DNA from: Candidatus Hydrogenedens sp.
GTDB taxonomy: Bacteria > Hydrogenedentota > Hydrogenedentia > Hydrogenedentales > Hydrogenedentaceae
Assembly: GCA_035378955.1 (NCBI GenBank)
Contig: DAOSUS010000008.1
Coordinates: 23,025 to 87,024, forward strand
Direction of reading: 5' to 3'
DNA length: 64,000 nt
The notes below the pieces were generated by a model that was not told where the DNA came from, ran no database searches, and was given only the letters and a program-made list of their open reading frames with translations. The position numbers were made by a program, and so were the translations under genes. Shown here one piece after another: positions 9,069-17,452 of the stretch (within the stretch, counting starts at the first letter, position 1; the number at the start of each line of letters is the position of its first letter).

Positions 9069-12000
9069 TTATAGTGAACTATTTTCTAATTGCCGTTTTT
9101 GTTCTAACATTGAAAATACGGGTTCCACTTCTTCAGGTTTGGGAATTTTTCGAGTTTTAATTATATAAAATAATCTTCGAATATCATTTAGTACACCAAT
9201 AATAGTAGGTATAAATAAAAGCGTTACTGTAGTGGAAAATACTAAACCAATTGCTAAAGAAACGGCCATCGGCTTTATGAATTGTGCCTGCATATCACGC
9301 GTAAAGAGCAATCCAACAAGTCCTCCGAATGTAGTACTTGAAGTTAAGAAAATAGCCCGAAATCTTCTCTTCCCAGCTTGAAGGATTGATGAAATAAAAC
9401 TATTTCCTTCGCTAAGGTTTGCATTAAAACAATCTACAAAAACAATGGCATCGTTAACAACCACCCCGGAAAGAGCAACAATCCCGAATAAGCTCATGAG
9501 TGTTACAATTTGTCCGAATAATAAGTGTCCAATTAGTGCTCCCACAATTCCAAATGGAATTGTAAGCATAATCAGTATTGGCTGAGTATAGGAATGGAAT
9601 ATGGATGAAATAATCAGAAAAATCAGCAATAAAGCAATCGGAAACCCTACTTTTAATGAAGCCAGAGCATCTCTACTGCTTTGTTGGGGTCCTTCAAATG
9701 ACCATATTAATCCCGGATATTTCTTTTGAAGAGATGGGAGAAAAGTATTTGTTAAATCATTAATAATTTCTGTTGAATTAGTCTTTGTTGAGTCTATATC
9801 TGCTGTAACAACCACTCTTCGCATCCCATCAACGCGTGTTATTGAAGAAAATCCAGGAGTAAAATCTACATCGGCAACAGCAAATAGAGGAACTTCATAT
9901 CCTTGATTGGTCCTTATACGGACTTGATTTAATATAGAAAGGTAACTACGGTCTTCACGAGGATAGCGAACCCGTATGCGGATATCATCCCTACCCCTTT
10001 GTATTCGGACAGCCTCTTCCCCAAAGAAACCACCGGCTAATTGTCTGCCTAAGGAATCCAGGGTTATTCCCAATGTTTGTGCTTCAGGTTTCAAATAAAA
10101 TCTCGCTTCAATTTTTGCAGGACGGTAATCATCTTCAATCTGATATACCCCTTCATAAGTCTTAAGTTTTTCTTTTATCTCTTGACTGGCATGAATTATA
10201 TCTTGAAGATTTTCACTTCTTAACCATAATTCTATCCCCGTTCCCCGTGGACCTCCACCACTTACATCATATTTCTGTTTTAATGTCCCCGGAATTATCC
10301 CCGTCTCTTTCGCCCACATAGAACTTATTTTCTTCGCATGAATCCCCCTTCGTTCTGTAGGTAATAACTCTACTCGAATTTCACCCACATTACTTCCACC
10401 CTGAGCAGAAAAGCCACTGCTACTCTGCCCTACGACACTATAGATATTCTGAATTAATGGTTCACCGCTTATTGTAGTTGTCTTTTCTGCTAACCTTTTA
10501 AGAGCCTCCTCCATCCTCTTTACCGCATCTTTGGTAACATGAAAAGGTGTCCCCGCTGGGAACTCAACTTGTGCCATTAAAGAATCTCCATCAGCGTCAG
10601 AAAAGACTTCAAATTTAATAATCTGTCCTCGGACAAGTCCCAGTACCGTTAATAATATGGCTATAAAAGCAGTTAATGAAATATAACGATGTTTTAACAT
10701 AGTATTTAAAATCGGGAGATATATTTTATCAATAAAAGCATCAAGAGAATCGCTAAAGAACCATCTTAGTTTTCTCAAAGGATGTTTCCGATTATCGGAA
10801 TTTGAAATAGTATGAGATAAATCAGGGAGGTCATTGAGATGAGCAGGAAGTAAGAAAAGAGCTTCAGATAATGATATACTTAATGCCGAAATAACAACTA
10901 TTGGTAAAATGCGGATAAACTTGCCCATAATTCCACTCACAAACATCAATGGTAAAAATGCCGCTATTGTTGTGGTTACAGCCCCTATGACAGGCAATCC
11001 CACTTCTTCCACACCTGTTAACGCTGCCTTCATAGGTGGTAGTCCTCGCTGACGATGGTAATATATCGCTTCACCAATTACTATCCCATCATCAACCAAC
11101 ATACCTAACACCATGATTAACCCAAATAATGACATCATGTTTATGGTACTTCCAAGATAATACATAATGCTAATAGCCCCTGCAAAGGAAATAGGAATGC
11201 CTAAAGTAACAAAAAAGGATAAACGAGCATTCATTAATAACAGCAACATTAAAATTACAATAATTAACCCTTGAATTCCATTTTCTTCAAGTAACTTCAA
11301 TCGGGCTCGAATTAACCGGGCTCCATCGTTCCATAAAGAAATTTTTACGCCGGGAGGCAACTGTTTTTGTTTCGCCTCTACATATTTATGAACTGCATCG
11401 GATATGGCTATATCATCTTCTTCTTGTGTTTTGAAACACGAAATTAAAACGGACTTCTCCCCATTAAAATCTGCCTCTAAGGGGTCTTCGTTAAAATCAT
11501 CTCGTATTTCCGCTACCTGGTCCAGTGTAATAACTTCACCCGTAGGTTTGGCAAGCACAACTATCTTAGCCAGTTCATCCGCATAATATTTTCTTCCTAT
11601 TGTTCGAACTCGTATTTCCGCTCCTTTCGAACGAATAAGTCCCCCGGAAATATTTAAGTTTCCAGAACGAATTGCTGATGCTACCTGTGAAAATGTTAGT
11701 CCTAATTTTTGAAGTTTTTCTTCCGAAATCTCAATTCCTATTTCGTACTGTTTCGCTCCAAAAATAAAAACTTGTGAAAGTTCCGGTAGGGCTTGTAATT
11801 CATCTTTTATTTGTTCCGCCCACTCTTTTAAGATTTTATCCGGCAAATTCCCTGATAAGGCAACTTGAATAACCTCACGGCGGATAGTTACTTCATTAGT
11901 TATAGGTTTCTCGGCATCTTTTGGAAATGTAGAAATAGAATCAATAGCATTGCGAACCTTATCATAAACCTTGCTTAAATCATAACTATCCATCACCTCA

Positions 12001-12281
12001 ATATTTGCCATTCCCATATTTTCTGAAGCAACCGTTGTATATCGTTTGATTCCTTCCACAGTGTCTAAAGATTCTTCAATCTTTCGACAAATTCCTTCTT
12101 CGACTTCTTCGGGGTCTGCACCAGGATAAAGCACCTGCACGGTTATCATATCCAACGAGAACTCCGGGAATAACTCTCTTCGGATTAATAACAAAGAAAT
12201 TAGTCCCGCAATAAGAATAACAGCAGTTAGTATATTTGCAAAAACACGGTTTCCGACAAAATACCCTAAAAACTGATTCAT
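9069..12281 (-). CDS. RND-family efflux transporter, inner membrane permease
   Basis: This is a full-length RND pump of 1070 residues. It has one N-terminal helix (AVILIAGLISLLLI), a large periplasmic loop, five or six helices around residues 330-480, a cytoplasmic break, a second periplasmic loop, and a final helix bundle (about 875-1035). The proton-relay pair of aspartates is present in the fourth helix (GMLVDDGIVIGEAI). The matching helix of the second half reads SGVVVNDAIVFVD, so it has Asn-Asp where AcrB has its relay lysine. This variant occurs in a broad non-enterobacterial subgroup. The start codon overlaps the stop of the adaptor gene (ATGA), so the two are translationally coupled. 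Drugs, lipids or metabolites are all possible substrates. Confidence 0.95.
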   Translation of the reverse strand: MNQFLGYFVGNRVFANILTAVILIAGLISLLLIRRELFPEFSLDMITVQVLYPGADPEEVEEGICRKIEESLDTVEGIKRYTTVASENMGMANIEVMDSYDLSKVYDKVRNAIDSISTFPKDAEKPITNEVTIRREVIQVALSGNLPDKILKEWAEQIKDELQALPELSQVFIFGAKQYEIGIEISEEKLQKLGLTFSQVASAIRSGNLNISGGLIRSKGAEIRVRTIGRKYYADELAKIVVLAKPTGEVITLDQVAEIRDDFNEDPLEADFNGEKSVLISCFKTQEEDDIAISDAVHKYVEAKQKQLPPGVKISLWNDGARLIRARLKLLEENGIQGLIIVILMLLLLMNARLSFFVTLGIPISFAGAISIMYYLGSTINMMSLFGLIMVLGMLVDDGIVIGEAIYYHRQRGLPPMKAALTGVEEVGLPVIGAVTTTIAAFLPLMFVSGIMGKFIRILPIVVISALSISLSEALFLLPAHLNDLPDLSHTISNSDNRKHPLRKLRWFFSDSLDAFIDKIYLPILNTMLKHRYISLTAFIAILLTVLGLVRGQIIKFEVFSDADGDSLMAQVEFPAGTPFHVTKDAVKRMEEALKRLAEKTTTISGEPLIQNIYSVVGQSSSGFSAQGGSNVGEIRVELLPTERRGIHAKKISSMWAKETGIIPGTLKQKYDVSGGGPRGTGIELWLRSENLQDIIHASQEIKEKLKTYEGVYQIEDDYRPAKIEARFYLKPEAQTLGITLDSLGRQLAGGFFGEEAVRIQRGRDDIRIRVRYPREDRSYLSILNQVRIRTNQGYEVPLFAVADVDFTPGFSSITRVDGMRRVVVTADIDSTKTNSTEIINDLTNTFLPSLQKKYPGLIWSFEGPQQSSRDALASLKVGFPIALLLIFLIISSIFHSYTQPILIMLTIPFGIVGALIGHLLFGQIVTLMSLFGIVALSGVVVNDAIVFVDCFNANLSEGNSFISSILQAGKRRFRAIFLTSSTTFGGLVGLLFTRDMQAQFIKPMAVSLAIGLVFSTTVTLLFIPTIIGVLNDIRRLFYIIKTRKIPKPEEVEPVFSMLEQKRQLENSSL

Positions 12282-13627
12282 GAAACGGCTTCCTTATCTC
12301 CCAATTTTTGAACTTCCAGTAATGAATTTTCTATCGGATTAATTAAACGGGTTGTAATAACTACAGTCCCTGCTTTAAGACCACTCACTATCACTTCATC
12401 GCCTTGAATATATAACCTCTCTACTTGAACTGATTTCAATCGGTTATTTTCTGCCGTATAAACTATCCCTTCAAAACTTACAGCCGTATCCGGCAACCGA
12501 TATACTCCCGACAATACTTTTCCCGGAATTTTTACCTGACAAAACATACCCTGAACCAATGGGATTTTATCATCCGTTATTGAAAAAATATTTTCCTTCT
12601 CAATACGAATAACTGTATAAACTGTCCTCGTTTTCTCATCATACCTTTCGATACGGTTTAATAATCCTTTCCATTTATGATTTTCCTTGTCTTCTGTCCA
12701 CAAAATCTCGCATTCTTTAGGCTCTAATGGTGGAAACCATGCAGAATCAATATTTATATTATCTTTCTGAAACGGAAGCCATTGGGTCGCTTGTTTTGCA
12801 TCTAAGGGAACGGATATTTCCAGAATGGAATCATCTGAAAGAGTCATTACAACAGCACCAGGGTTCACATACTGCCCTGCCTCAAGATTAACTGTTTTAA
12901 TCCGTGCATTAAAGGGAACTTTCACCTGGGTCCGTGATAAATTAATCTCAGCCTGAGATAATTGGGCTTCTGCGCTTTTTACTGCTTCCTCGGATTCTCT
13001 AACTTTTAAAGGATATAACTCAACGGATTGAACCAATAGGTTATAAGCATCCAATGCCTGATTATAAGCCCTCTCTGTTTGTTCAACATTGGATTGTGTC
13101 CCTACTTTTTCTCTTTCAAATAACTGCTTTACACGCTGAAACTCTGAATAAGCCAGGTCTTTTGTGCGTTCTAATGTTTTTAGTCGTTCCTTATCAGAGG
13201 CAAACTGTTCCTGTATTCTTTTCAATGTTTGTCTCGATTGCTCTAAACCTGCTTGTGCAGACTTTAATCGCACCTGATAGTCACTGGGGTCTATTTCAAA
13301 TAAAACTTCTCCCGCCGGAATAACTTCACCGGCTTCAAGTCTTGGATGTATGCGAATAACGCGTCCTGATACTTCCGGGGATATAGGAACAGTCGCTAAG
13401 GTCCGAACTTCTCCAAAACCGTTCAATATAATCGGGACATCTTCGGGCTGAGCCTGAATTACATTAACAGGAATGGGAATTTCTTCCTGTTCCGCTTGTG
13501 CAGGCGGCTTGCGAAGGGAGGAAAAGAAAACGAATGAAATAATCCCTAATAACAAAATTAAAATAGCGATAAAAAATGAGAATAACTTTGCTATTGTTAA
13601 ATATCTTTTTACTTCATCATTACTCAT
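12278..13627 (-). CDS. RND efflux periplasmic adaptor (membrane-fusion protein, HlyD/AcrA-like)
   Basis: A single N-terminal membrane helix (about residues 14-34) anchors the 449-residue protein. It continues with the split lipoyl/biotinyl-like domain (FGEVRTLATVPISPEVSGRV and VPFNARIKTVNLEAGQYVNPG), interrupted by a coiled-coil hairpin of about 100 residues. The beta-barrel and membrane-proximal domains follow. It bridges the RND pump and the TolC channel. The gene follows the MarR gene by 14 bp and overlaps the pump gene by 4 bp. The anchor helix is not followed by a lipobox cysteine, so this is a membrane-anchored rather than lipidated adaptor. Confidence 0.93.
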   Translation of the reverse strand: MSNDEVKRYLTIAKLFSFFIAILILLLGIISFVFFSSLRKPPAQAEQEEIPIPVNVIQAQPEDVPIILNGFGEVRTLATVPISPEVSGRVIRIHPRLEAGEVIPAGEVLFEIDPSDYQVRLKSAQAGLEQSRQTLKRIQEQFASDKERLKTLERTKDLAYSEFQRVKQLFEREKVGTQSNVEQTERAYNQALDAYNLLVQSVELYPLKVRESEEAVKSAEAQLSQAEINLSRTQVKVPFNARIKTVNLEAGQYVNPGAVVMTLSDDSILEISVPLDAKQATQWLPFQKDNINIDSAWFPPLEPKECEILWTEDKENHKWKGLLNRIERYDEKTRTVYTVIRIEKENIFSITDDKIPLVQGMFCQVKIPGKVLSGVYRLPDTAVSFEGIVYTAENNRLKSVQVERLYIQGDEVIVSGLKAGTVVITTRLINPIENSLLEVQKLGDKEAVS

Positions 13628-13641
13628 AAAATTTCCTCTCT

Positions 13642-14115
13642 TTATTTATTGGTATTCTGAACGGTTATTAAATATTCTCTTATCTTTTTATAAACATCAA
13701 CCCATTGAGATGCCGTTTCATCGCCTAAACCCTTTAACAATTCACTTATCCCCGTTAAAATCTGATTTTCATGCCATTTTAGAGTTTCACTGGCTTCCGG
13801 TGTTAAGCGTATCTGTATCTCACGACGGTCCTCCGACGACTGTTCGCGAACTACTAAACCTAATTCTACCAATCGGTCTAACATCAAACTTGCTGCAGAA
13901 GGTGATACATATAAATATTCTGCTAACTCTTTTAATTTTAATGGCTCACAGTCCTTTATTGTAATCAACATCTGGAACTGCGGCATTGTCAGGTCATGCC
14001 CTAACTTTATTTTTTCTTTATCGGCAGAACAACAATGGAACCTGTTATGCATCCACCGTTGTATCATCTGAATTGTTTTGAATATTTCGTAGACTAACTC
14101 ATCATAGCGTTCCAT
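13642..14115 (-). CDS. MarR-family transcriptional regulator
   Basis: This 157-residue winged-helix protein has the MarR arrangement: N-terminal dimerisation helices, a recognition helix region (LKELAEYLYVSPSAASLMLDRL) and the wing with the conserved DRR (SSEDRREIQIRLT). C-terminal dimer helices close it. It lies directly upstream of the adaptor/pump/TolC genes in the same direction, as expected for a local repressor of the efflux operon relieved by the pump's substrate. The HCC near residue 28 (NRFHCCSADKEK) could make it thiol- or metal-sensitive, but that is inference. Confidence 0.92.
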   Translation of the reverse strand: MERYDELVYEIFKTIQMIQRWMHNRFHCCSADKEKIKLGHDLTMPQFQMLITIKDCEPLKLKELAEYLYVSPSAASLMLDRLVELGLVVREQSSEDRREIQIRLTPEASETLKWHENQILTGISELLKGLGDETASQWVDVYKKIREYLITVQNTNK

Positions 14116-14142
14116 TATTTATCTCCAAAATCTGCGAAAATC

Positions 14143-14511
14143 CTATTTTTGAATTTTTTCTTTAATTACTTCCGTCATCTGTTGAACCAACTCATCGGTA
14201 ACAATTGTTTTCCCTTTTTCTACGCCTAAATCTGTTATTACAATATGTTCAAAGGGTATTTCTCTCTTCTCAAATATTTTCTTCCCACAGGCAACAGAGC
14301 AACCATCTATTACCACATTCTTGTTTGCTGCTAATGCAGACTGTATAAAACCAGATGCATCAGATGCAACGCCTGAAAGACACGAACCACGACAAACTTT
14401 TTCTCTTACTAAATTTCTCATAACTCGGTCTGCTATCAGCCCCGTATTTGCGACACCAGAACAAGAGTAAATAAGAGTAACACCTTCTTCATTAGAACAA
14501 TTACATTGCAT
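14143..14511 (-). CDS. DGC-domain putative zinc-binding protein
   Basis: At 122 residues it matches the size of the DGC family, named for its Asp-Gly-Cys motif, visible here as VIDGCSVACGKK. Other conserved cysteines are in YSCSGVANTG and CRGSCLSGVAS, and two more (CNC) stand at the N-terminus. The family is thought to bind zinc through these cysteines; its function is not established. It is the first gene of the minus-strand efflux operon, 27 bp before marR, so a metal- or thiol-related signal or substrate is possible. It is divergent from the radical SAM gene on the right across a very AT-rich spacer (14512-14705). Confidence 0.82.
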   Translation of the reverse strand: MQCNCSNEEGVTLIYSCSGVANTGLIADRVMRNLVREKVCRGSCLSGVASDASGFIQSALAANKNVVIDGCSVACGKKIFEKREIPFEHIVITDLGVEKGKTIVTDELVQQMTEVIKEKIQK

Positions 14512-14652
14512 AAACTCAATCCTTATAGTAATAGTTTTTTAATTATTTTACCATAAAATAATTTAATAATCAAATTATTTTTTTTATTTATTATTTAATT
14601 ATTAAAATATTTTATATTCTTATTAATAAAACACCAAAAATAAAAGGAAAGT

Positions 14653-14681
14653 TCCCTTCATGTGGTTTTTATCGTTATAAT
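14653..14681 (+). promoter_or_regulatory. possible promoter of the AmmeMemoRadiSam operon
   Basis: A perfect TATAAT (14676-14681) stands 17 bp behind TTCCCT (14653-14658), a poor -35 match, about 30 bp ahead of the first gene. A partial palindrome (AAGGAA...TTCCCTT) overlaps the -35 region. The rest of the 14512-14705 spacer is almost pure A/T and holds no gene. The -10 is good; the overall call is weak. Confidence 0.35.
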
Positions 14682-14705
14682 ATAAACTAAAGTAAATAAC
14701 TATCT

Positions 14706-15692
14706 TTGATTAAAATGACTGCATTAGTAAAATGTGAACTTTGTCCGCGTTATTGTATTCTTGACAATGGTCAAAAAGGCGAATGCCGTATCCGCGTCAA
14801 TATAGAGGGGAAACTTTATACTCTTACATATGGTCATCCCTGTTCTATCCATATTGACCCTGTAGAAAAAAAACCTCTTTATCATTTTTTACCGGGAACA
14901 CCTATTTTATCGCTTGCCACTGTAGGTTGTAACCTTCATTGTAAAAATTGCCAGAATTGGGAAATATCTCAGACAGAACCTTATCAATTGGAAACAGAAT
15001 TTATAGAACCTGAAAAAATTTCTACATTGGCTATCCAGTATCAATGTCCTTCCATCGCTTATACTTATACAGAGCCATTGGCTTACTATGAATATACCTA
15101 CGAGTGCTGTAAAATATCCGCTGAAAAAGGCTTAAAGAATGTTCTTGTAACCGCAGGATATATTAACGAAGAACCTTATAAAAGATTATTACCTCTTGTC
15201 CATTCTGCAAATATAGATTTAAAAGGCTTTTCAGAGGAATTTTACAGGACGGTATGCGATGGAACTTTAAAGCCTGTATTAAAAACTTTGGAACTAACTA
15301 AAAATGCGGGCGTTGAATTAGAAGTTACAAATTTAGTTATTCCTACAATGAACGATAAAGATGAAGATTTTCAAAAACTATGCGAATGGGTAGTAAGTAA
15401 TTTAGGAAAAGACACCCCATTACATTTCTCCCAATTCTATCCTCGTTACAAAATGACACATTTACCCCCAACACCTTTAGAAACCCTTCTGAAAGCGCGT
15501 CAAATTGCCTTAAATGTAGGTTTGCAATTTGTGTATATTGGGAATATTATTCATAGAGAAAGTTCTAATACCTATTGCCCATCATGTAAAAGTTTACTTG
15601 TTGAACGATATGGCTTCAATGTTCTTCAAAATAATATTTCACAGGGGAAATGTCCCAAATGTAACACGGAGATATACGGAATATGGCAATAA
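14706..15692 (+). CDS. amrS: AmmeMemoRadiSam system radical SAM enzyme
   Basis: The radical SAM cluster motif CxxxCxxC is seen at about residues 76-83 (GCNLHCKNC). It is preceded by the family-specific cysteine-rich head (CELCPRYC...GEC) and the YGHPCSIHIDPVEKKPLYHFLPG stretch typical of this family. The C-terminus has two CxxC pairs (CPSC, CPKC), which look like a zinc ribbon. It is cytoplasmic. The family co-occurs with Memo and AMMECR1 proteins, and the reaction is unknown. Both partners are encoded next door as a fusion. The reading frame opens with TTG; an ATG three codons later (14715, MTAL) is the more likely start. No clear ribosome site precedes either. Confidence 0.93.
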   Translation: MIKMTALVKCELCPRYCILDNGQKGECRIRVNIEGKLYTLTYGHPCSIHIDPVEKKPLYHFLPGTPILSLATVGCNLHCKNCQNWEISQTEPYQLETEFIEPEKISTLAIQYQCPSIAYTYTEPLAYYEYTYECCKISAEKGLKNVLVTAGYINEEPYKRLLPLVHSANIDLKGFSEEFYRTVCDGTLKPVLKTLELTKNAGVELEVTNLVIPTMNDKDEDFQKLCEWVVSNLGKDTPLHFSQFYPRYKMTHLPPTPLETLLKARQIALNVGLQFVYIGNIIHRESSNTYCPSCKSLLVERYGFNVLQNNISQGKCPKCNTEIYGIWQ

Positions 15693-15874
15693 ATAGACGA
15701 AGATTTTTATCATATTTTTTAACTGCTGTAATCACGAAATATGGTGTAAAAAAGCCTTCTTTAATTCGACAGACTTATGCTATACCACTACCTAATAAGA
15801 AAGTTCTTATTCATTTTACTACCAAAAATAAAAATAATATTTTTTCACCCAAACCTTCATCATGGATAGGTTGA
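15683..15874 (+). CDS. small Tat-signal-like protein or remnant in the AmmeMemoRadiSam operon
   Basis: This 63-codon frame overlaps the end of the radical SAM gene by 10 bp and precedes the Memo gene by 40 bp. It begins MAINRRRFLSYFL, close to a twin-arginine motif (RRRFL) with a short hydrophobic run, followed by a possible cleavage region (RQTYAIP). Only about 33 residues would remain after cleavage. It may be a real micro-protein or the surviving start of a longer Tat-exported partner. No family is recognisable. Position and coupling favour expression; function is unknown. Confidence 0.45.
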   Translation: MAINRRRFLSYFLTAVITKYGVKKPSLIRQTYAIPLPNKKVLIHFTTKNKNNIFSPKPSSWIG

Positions 15875-15914
15875 AATTTAATATAATAATAAAAGGTCAA
15901 TAAGGGGATATTCG

Positions 15915-17450
15915 ATGAGAAATTATTCCTATATAATTTTATTCCTTCTATTCATTGTTGTTATTCCATTTGCATGCGGAGAAAATTCCACTTCGAATAA
16001 GGAGAAAGAAGTTGGTTCTCCAAAAGTTTATAAATCACTAATAGCCGGCCAATGGTATGACGCATCTCCTCAAAAACTTACGCAGCAGATTTCGGAAATG
16101 TTTAATAAGGCAGATATAGAACCTATAGAAAATGTAATAGGACTTATATTACCTCATGCAGGTTATATGTATTCTGGACTAACTGCATGCAAAGGGATTA
16201 AGGCAACAGATAAATCTTTATATTCCAGAATAATTATCTTGGGAACCAGTCATAGAGCACCCTTGGAGAATATTATAAGTATTCCCTCCGTAGATTTTTA
16301 TGAAACACCCTTAGGACAAATACCTATTGATGTAGAAATTATTCAGGATTTAAAAAAATTTCCGTATTTTAAAGAAGTCCCTTTGGCTCAACAGGGAGAA
16401 CATAGTATTGAAATTGAGTTGCCATTACTTCAATACGTTAAAAAAGACTTTAAATTAATTCCTCTAATTTGCGGAAAATTAGATTTAGAAACTACACAAA
16501 AAATAGCACAGATATTACAAAACTACATTGATGAAAAAACATTAGTCATTGCCAGTAGCGATTTCACTCATTATGGACCGAATTATAATTACATACCTTT
16601 TAGTGAGGACATTCCTAAAAATCTTAAAAAACTGGATATGGGAGCATATCAATATATAGAAAAACGGGATGTAAAGAAGTTTTATGAATATATTGAAAAA
16701 ACAGGGATTACAATTTGTGGTCCGTATGGAATTGGAGTTTTAATGTATCTATTACCCGAAAATACTCAAGTAAATCTTGTAGAATATAAACAATCCGGTG
16801 AAATTGTAAACGATTATCAGAATTCCGTAAGTTATTTCGGGATTGCTTTCACTGGGACATGGGAAAAGAAGGAAAGAACACCTATGAATACTTCAACAAC
16901 ATTAACACCTGAAGAAAAAAAAGACTTATTAAAATTAGCACGCTGGACACTTGAATATGTGTTAGAACACAACAAATTGCCATCTGATAACGAAATACCC
17001 ATCAAAGTAACAGAAATAATGAAAACACCACGAGCCGCCTTTGTTACTTTGAAAATAAACGAGGACCTTCGAGGTTGTATCGGCGAAATTTTTGCAACAA
17101 AACCTATGTATAAATCTGTTCTTCAAAACGCATATAATGCAGGTTTTAAAGATCCTCGATTTTACCCTATTTCAAAAGAGGAGTTACCTAAAATTAAAAT
17201 TGATATATCCCTTCTTACCCATCCCCGAAAAATAAATCATTATAACGAGATTGAATTAGGCAAACACGGAATTATTCTTAAAAAAGGTTATTATCAGGCT
17301 TTATTCTTACCGCAGGTAGCCCCTGAACAAAATTGGAATTTGCAGCAGACATTAGAACATCTGTCCATGAAAGCAGGATTACCACCTGATGGATATAAAG
17401 AAGGTGCTGAATTTGAAGTTTTTGAAGCAGAAGTATTCCACGAAGAGTAA
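15915..17450 (+). CDS. exported lipoprotein fusing Memo (AmmeMemoRadiSam B) and AMMECR1 (A)
   Basis: The N-terminus is a lipoprotein signal with the lipidated cysteine in PFAC (about residue 19), followed by a polar linker. Residues about 38-312 are a Memo-like domain, related in fold to extradiol dioxygenases, with LPHAGYMYSG, GTSHRAP and SSDFTHYG carrying the metal-site histidines. Residues about 330-505 are an AMMECR1 domain with its hallmark LRGCIG (about 386-391) and DPRFYP. Fused Memo-AMMECR1 proteins are known, but this one is predicted to face the periplasm. It lies between the radical SAM gene and the FMN/Fe-S membrane protein, which starts 2 bp after its stop. A GGGG-containing ribosome site precedes the ATG. 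The biochemical role is unknown. Confidence 0.9.
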   Translation: MRNYSYIILFLLFIVVIPFACGENSTSNKEKEVGSPKVYKSLIAGQWYDASPQKLTQQISEMFNKADIEPIENVIGLILPHAGYMYSGLTACKGIKATDKSLYSRIIILGTSHRAPLENIISIPSVDFYETPLGQIPIDVEIIQDLKKFPYFKEVPLAQQGEHSIEIELPLLQYVKKDFKLIPLICGKLDLETTQKIAQILQNYIDEKTLVIASSDFTHYGPNYNYIPFSEDIPKNLKKLDMGAYQYIEKRDVKKFYEYIEKTGITICGPYGIGVLMYLLPENTQVNLVEYKQSGEIVNDYQNSVSYFGIAFTGTWEKKERTPMNTSTTLTPEEKKDLLKLARWTLEYVLEHNKLPSDNEIPIKVTEIMKTPRAAFVTLKINEDLRGCIGEIFATKPMYKSVLQNAYNAGFKDPRFYPISKEELPKIKIDISLLTHPRKINHYNEIELGKHGIILKKGYYQALFLPQVAPEQNWNLQQTLEHLSMKAGLPPDGYKEGAEFEVFEAEVFHEE

Positions 17451-17452
17451 TT

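Noticed and set aside
13473..13964. 163-codon plus-strand frame
   Set aside because: It runs antisense across the end of the marR gene and the start of the adaptor gene, both of which have clear family motifs; its composition is that of a shadow.
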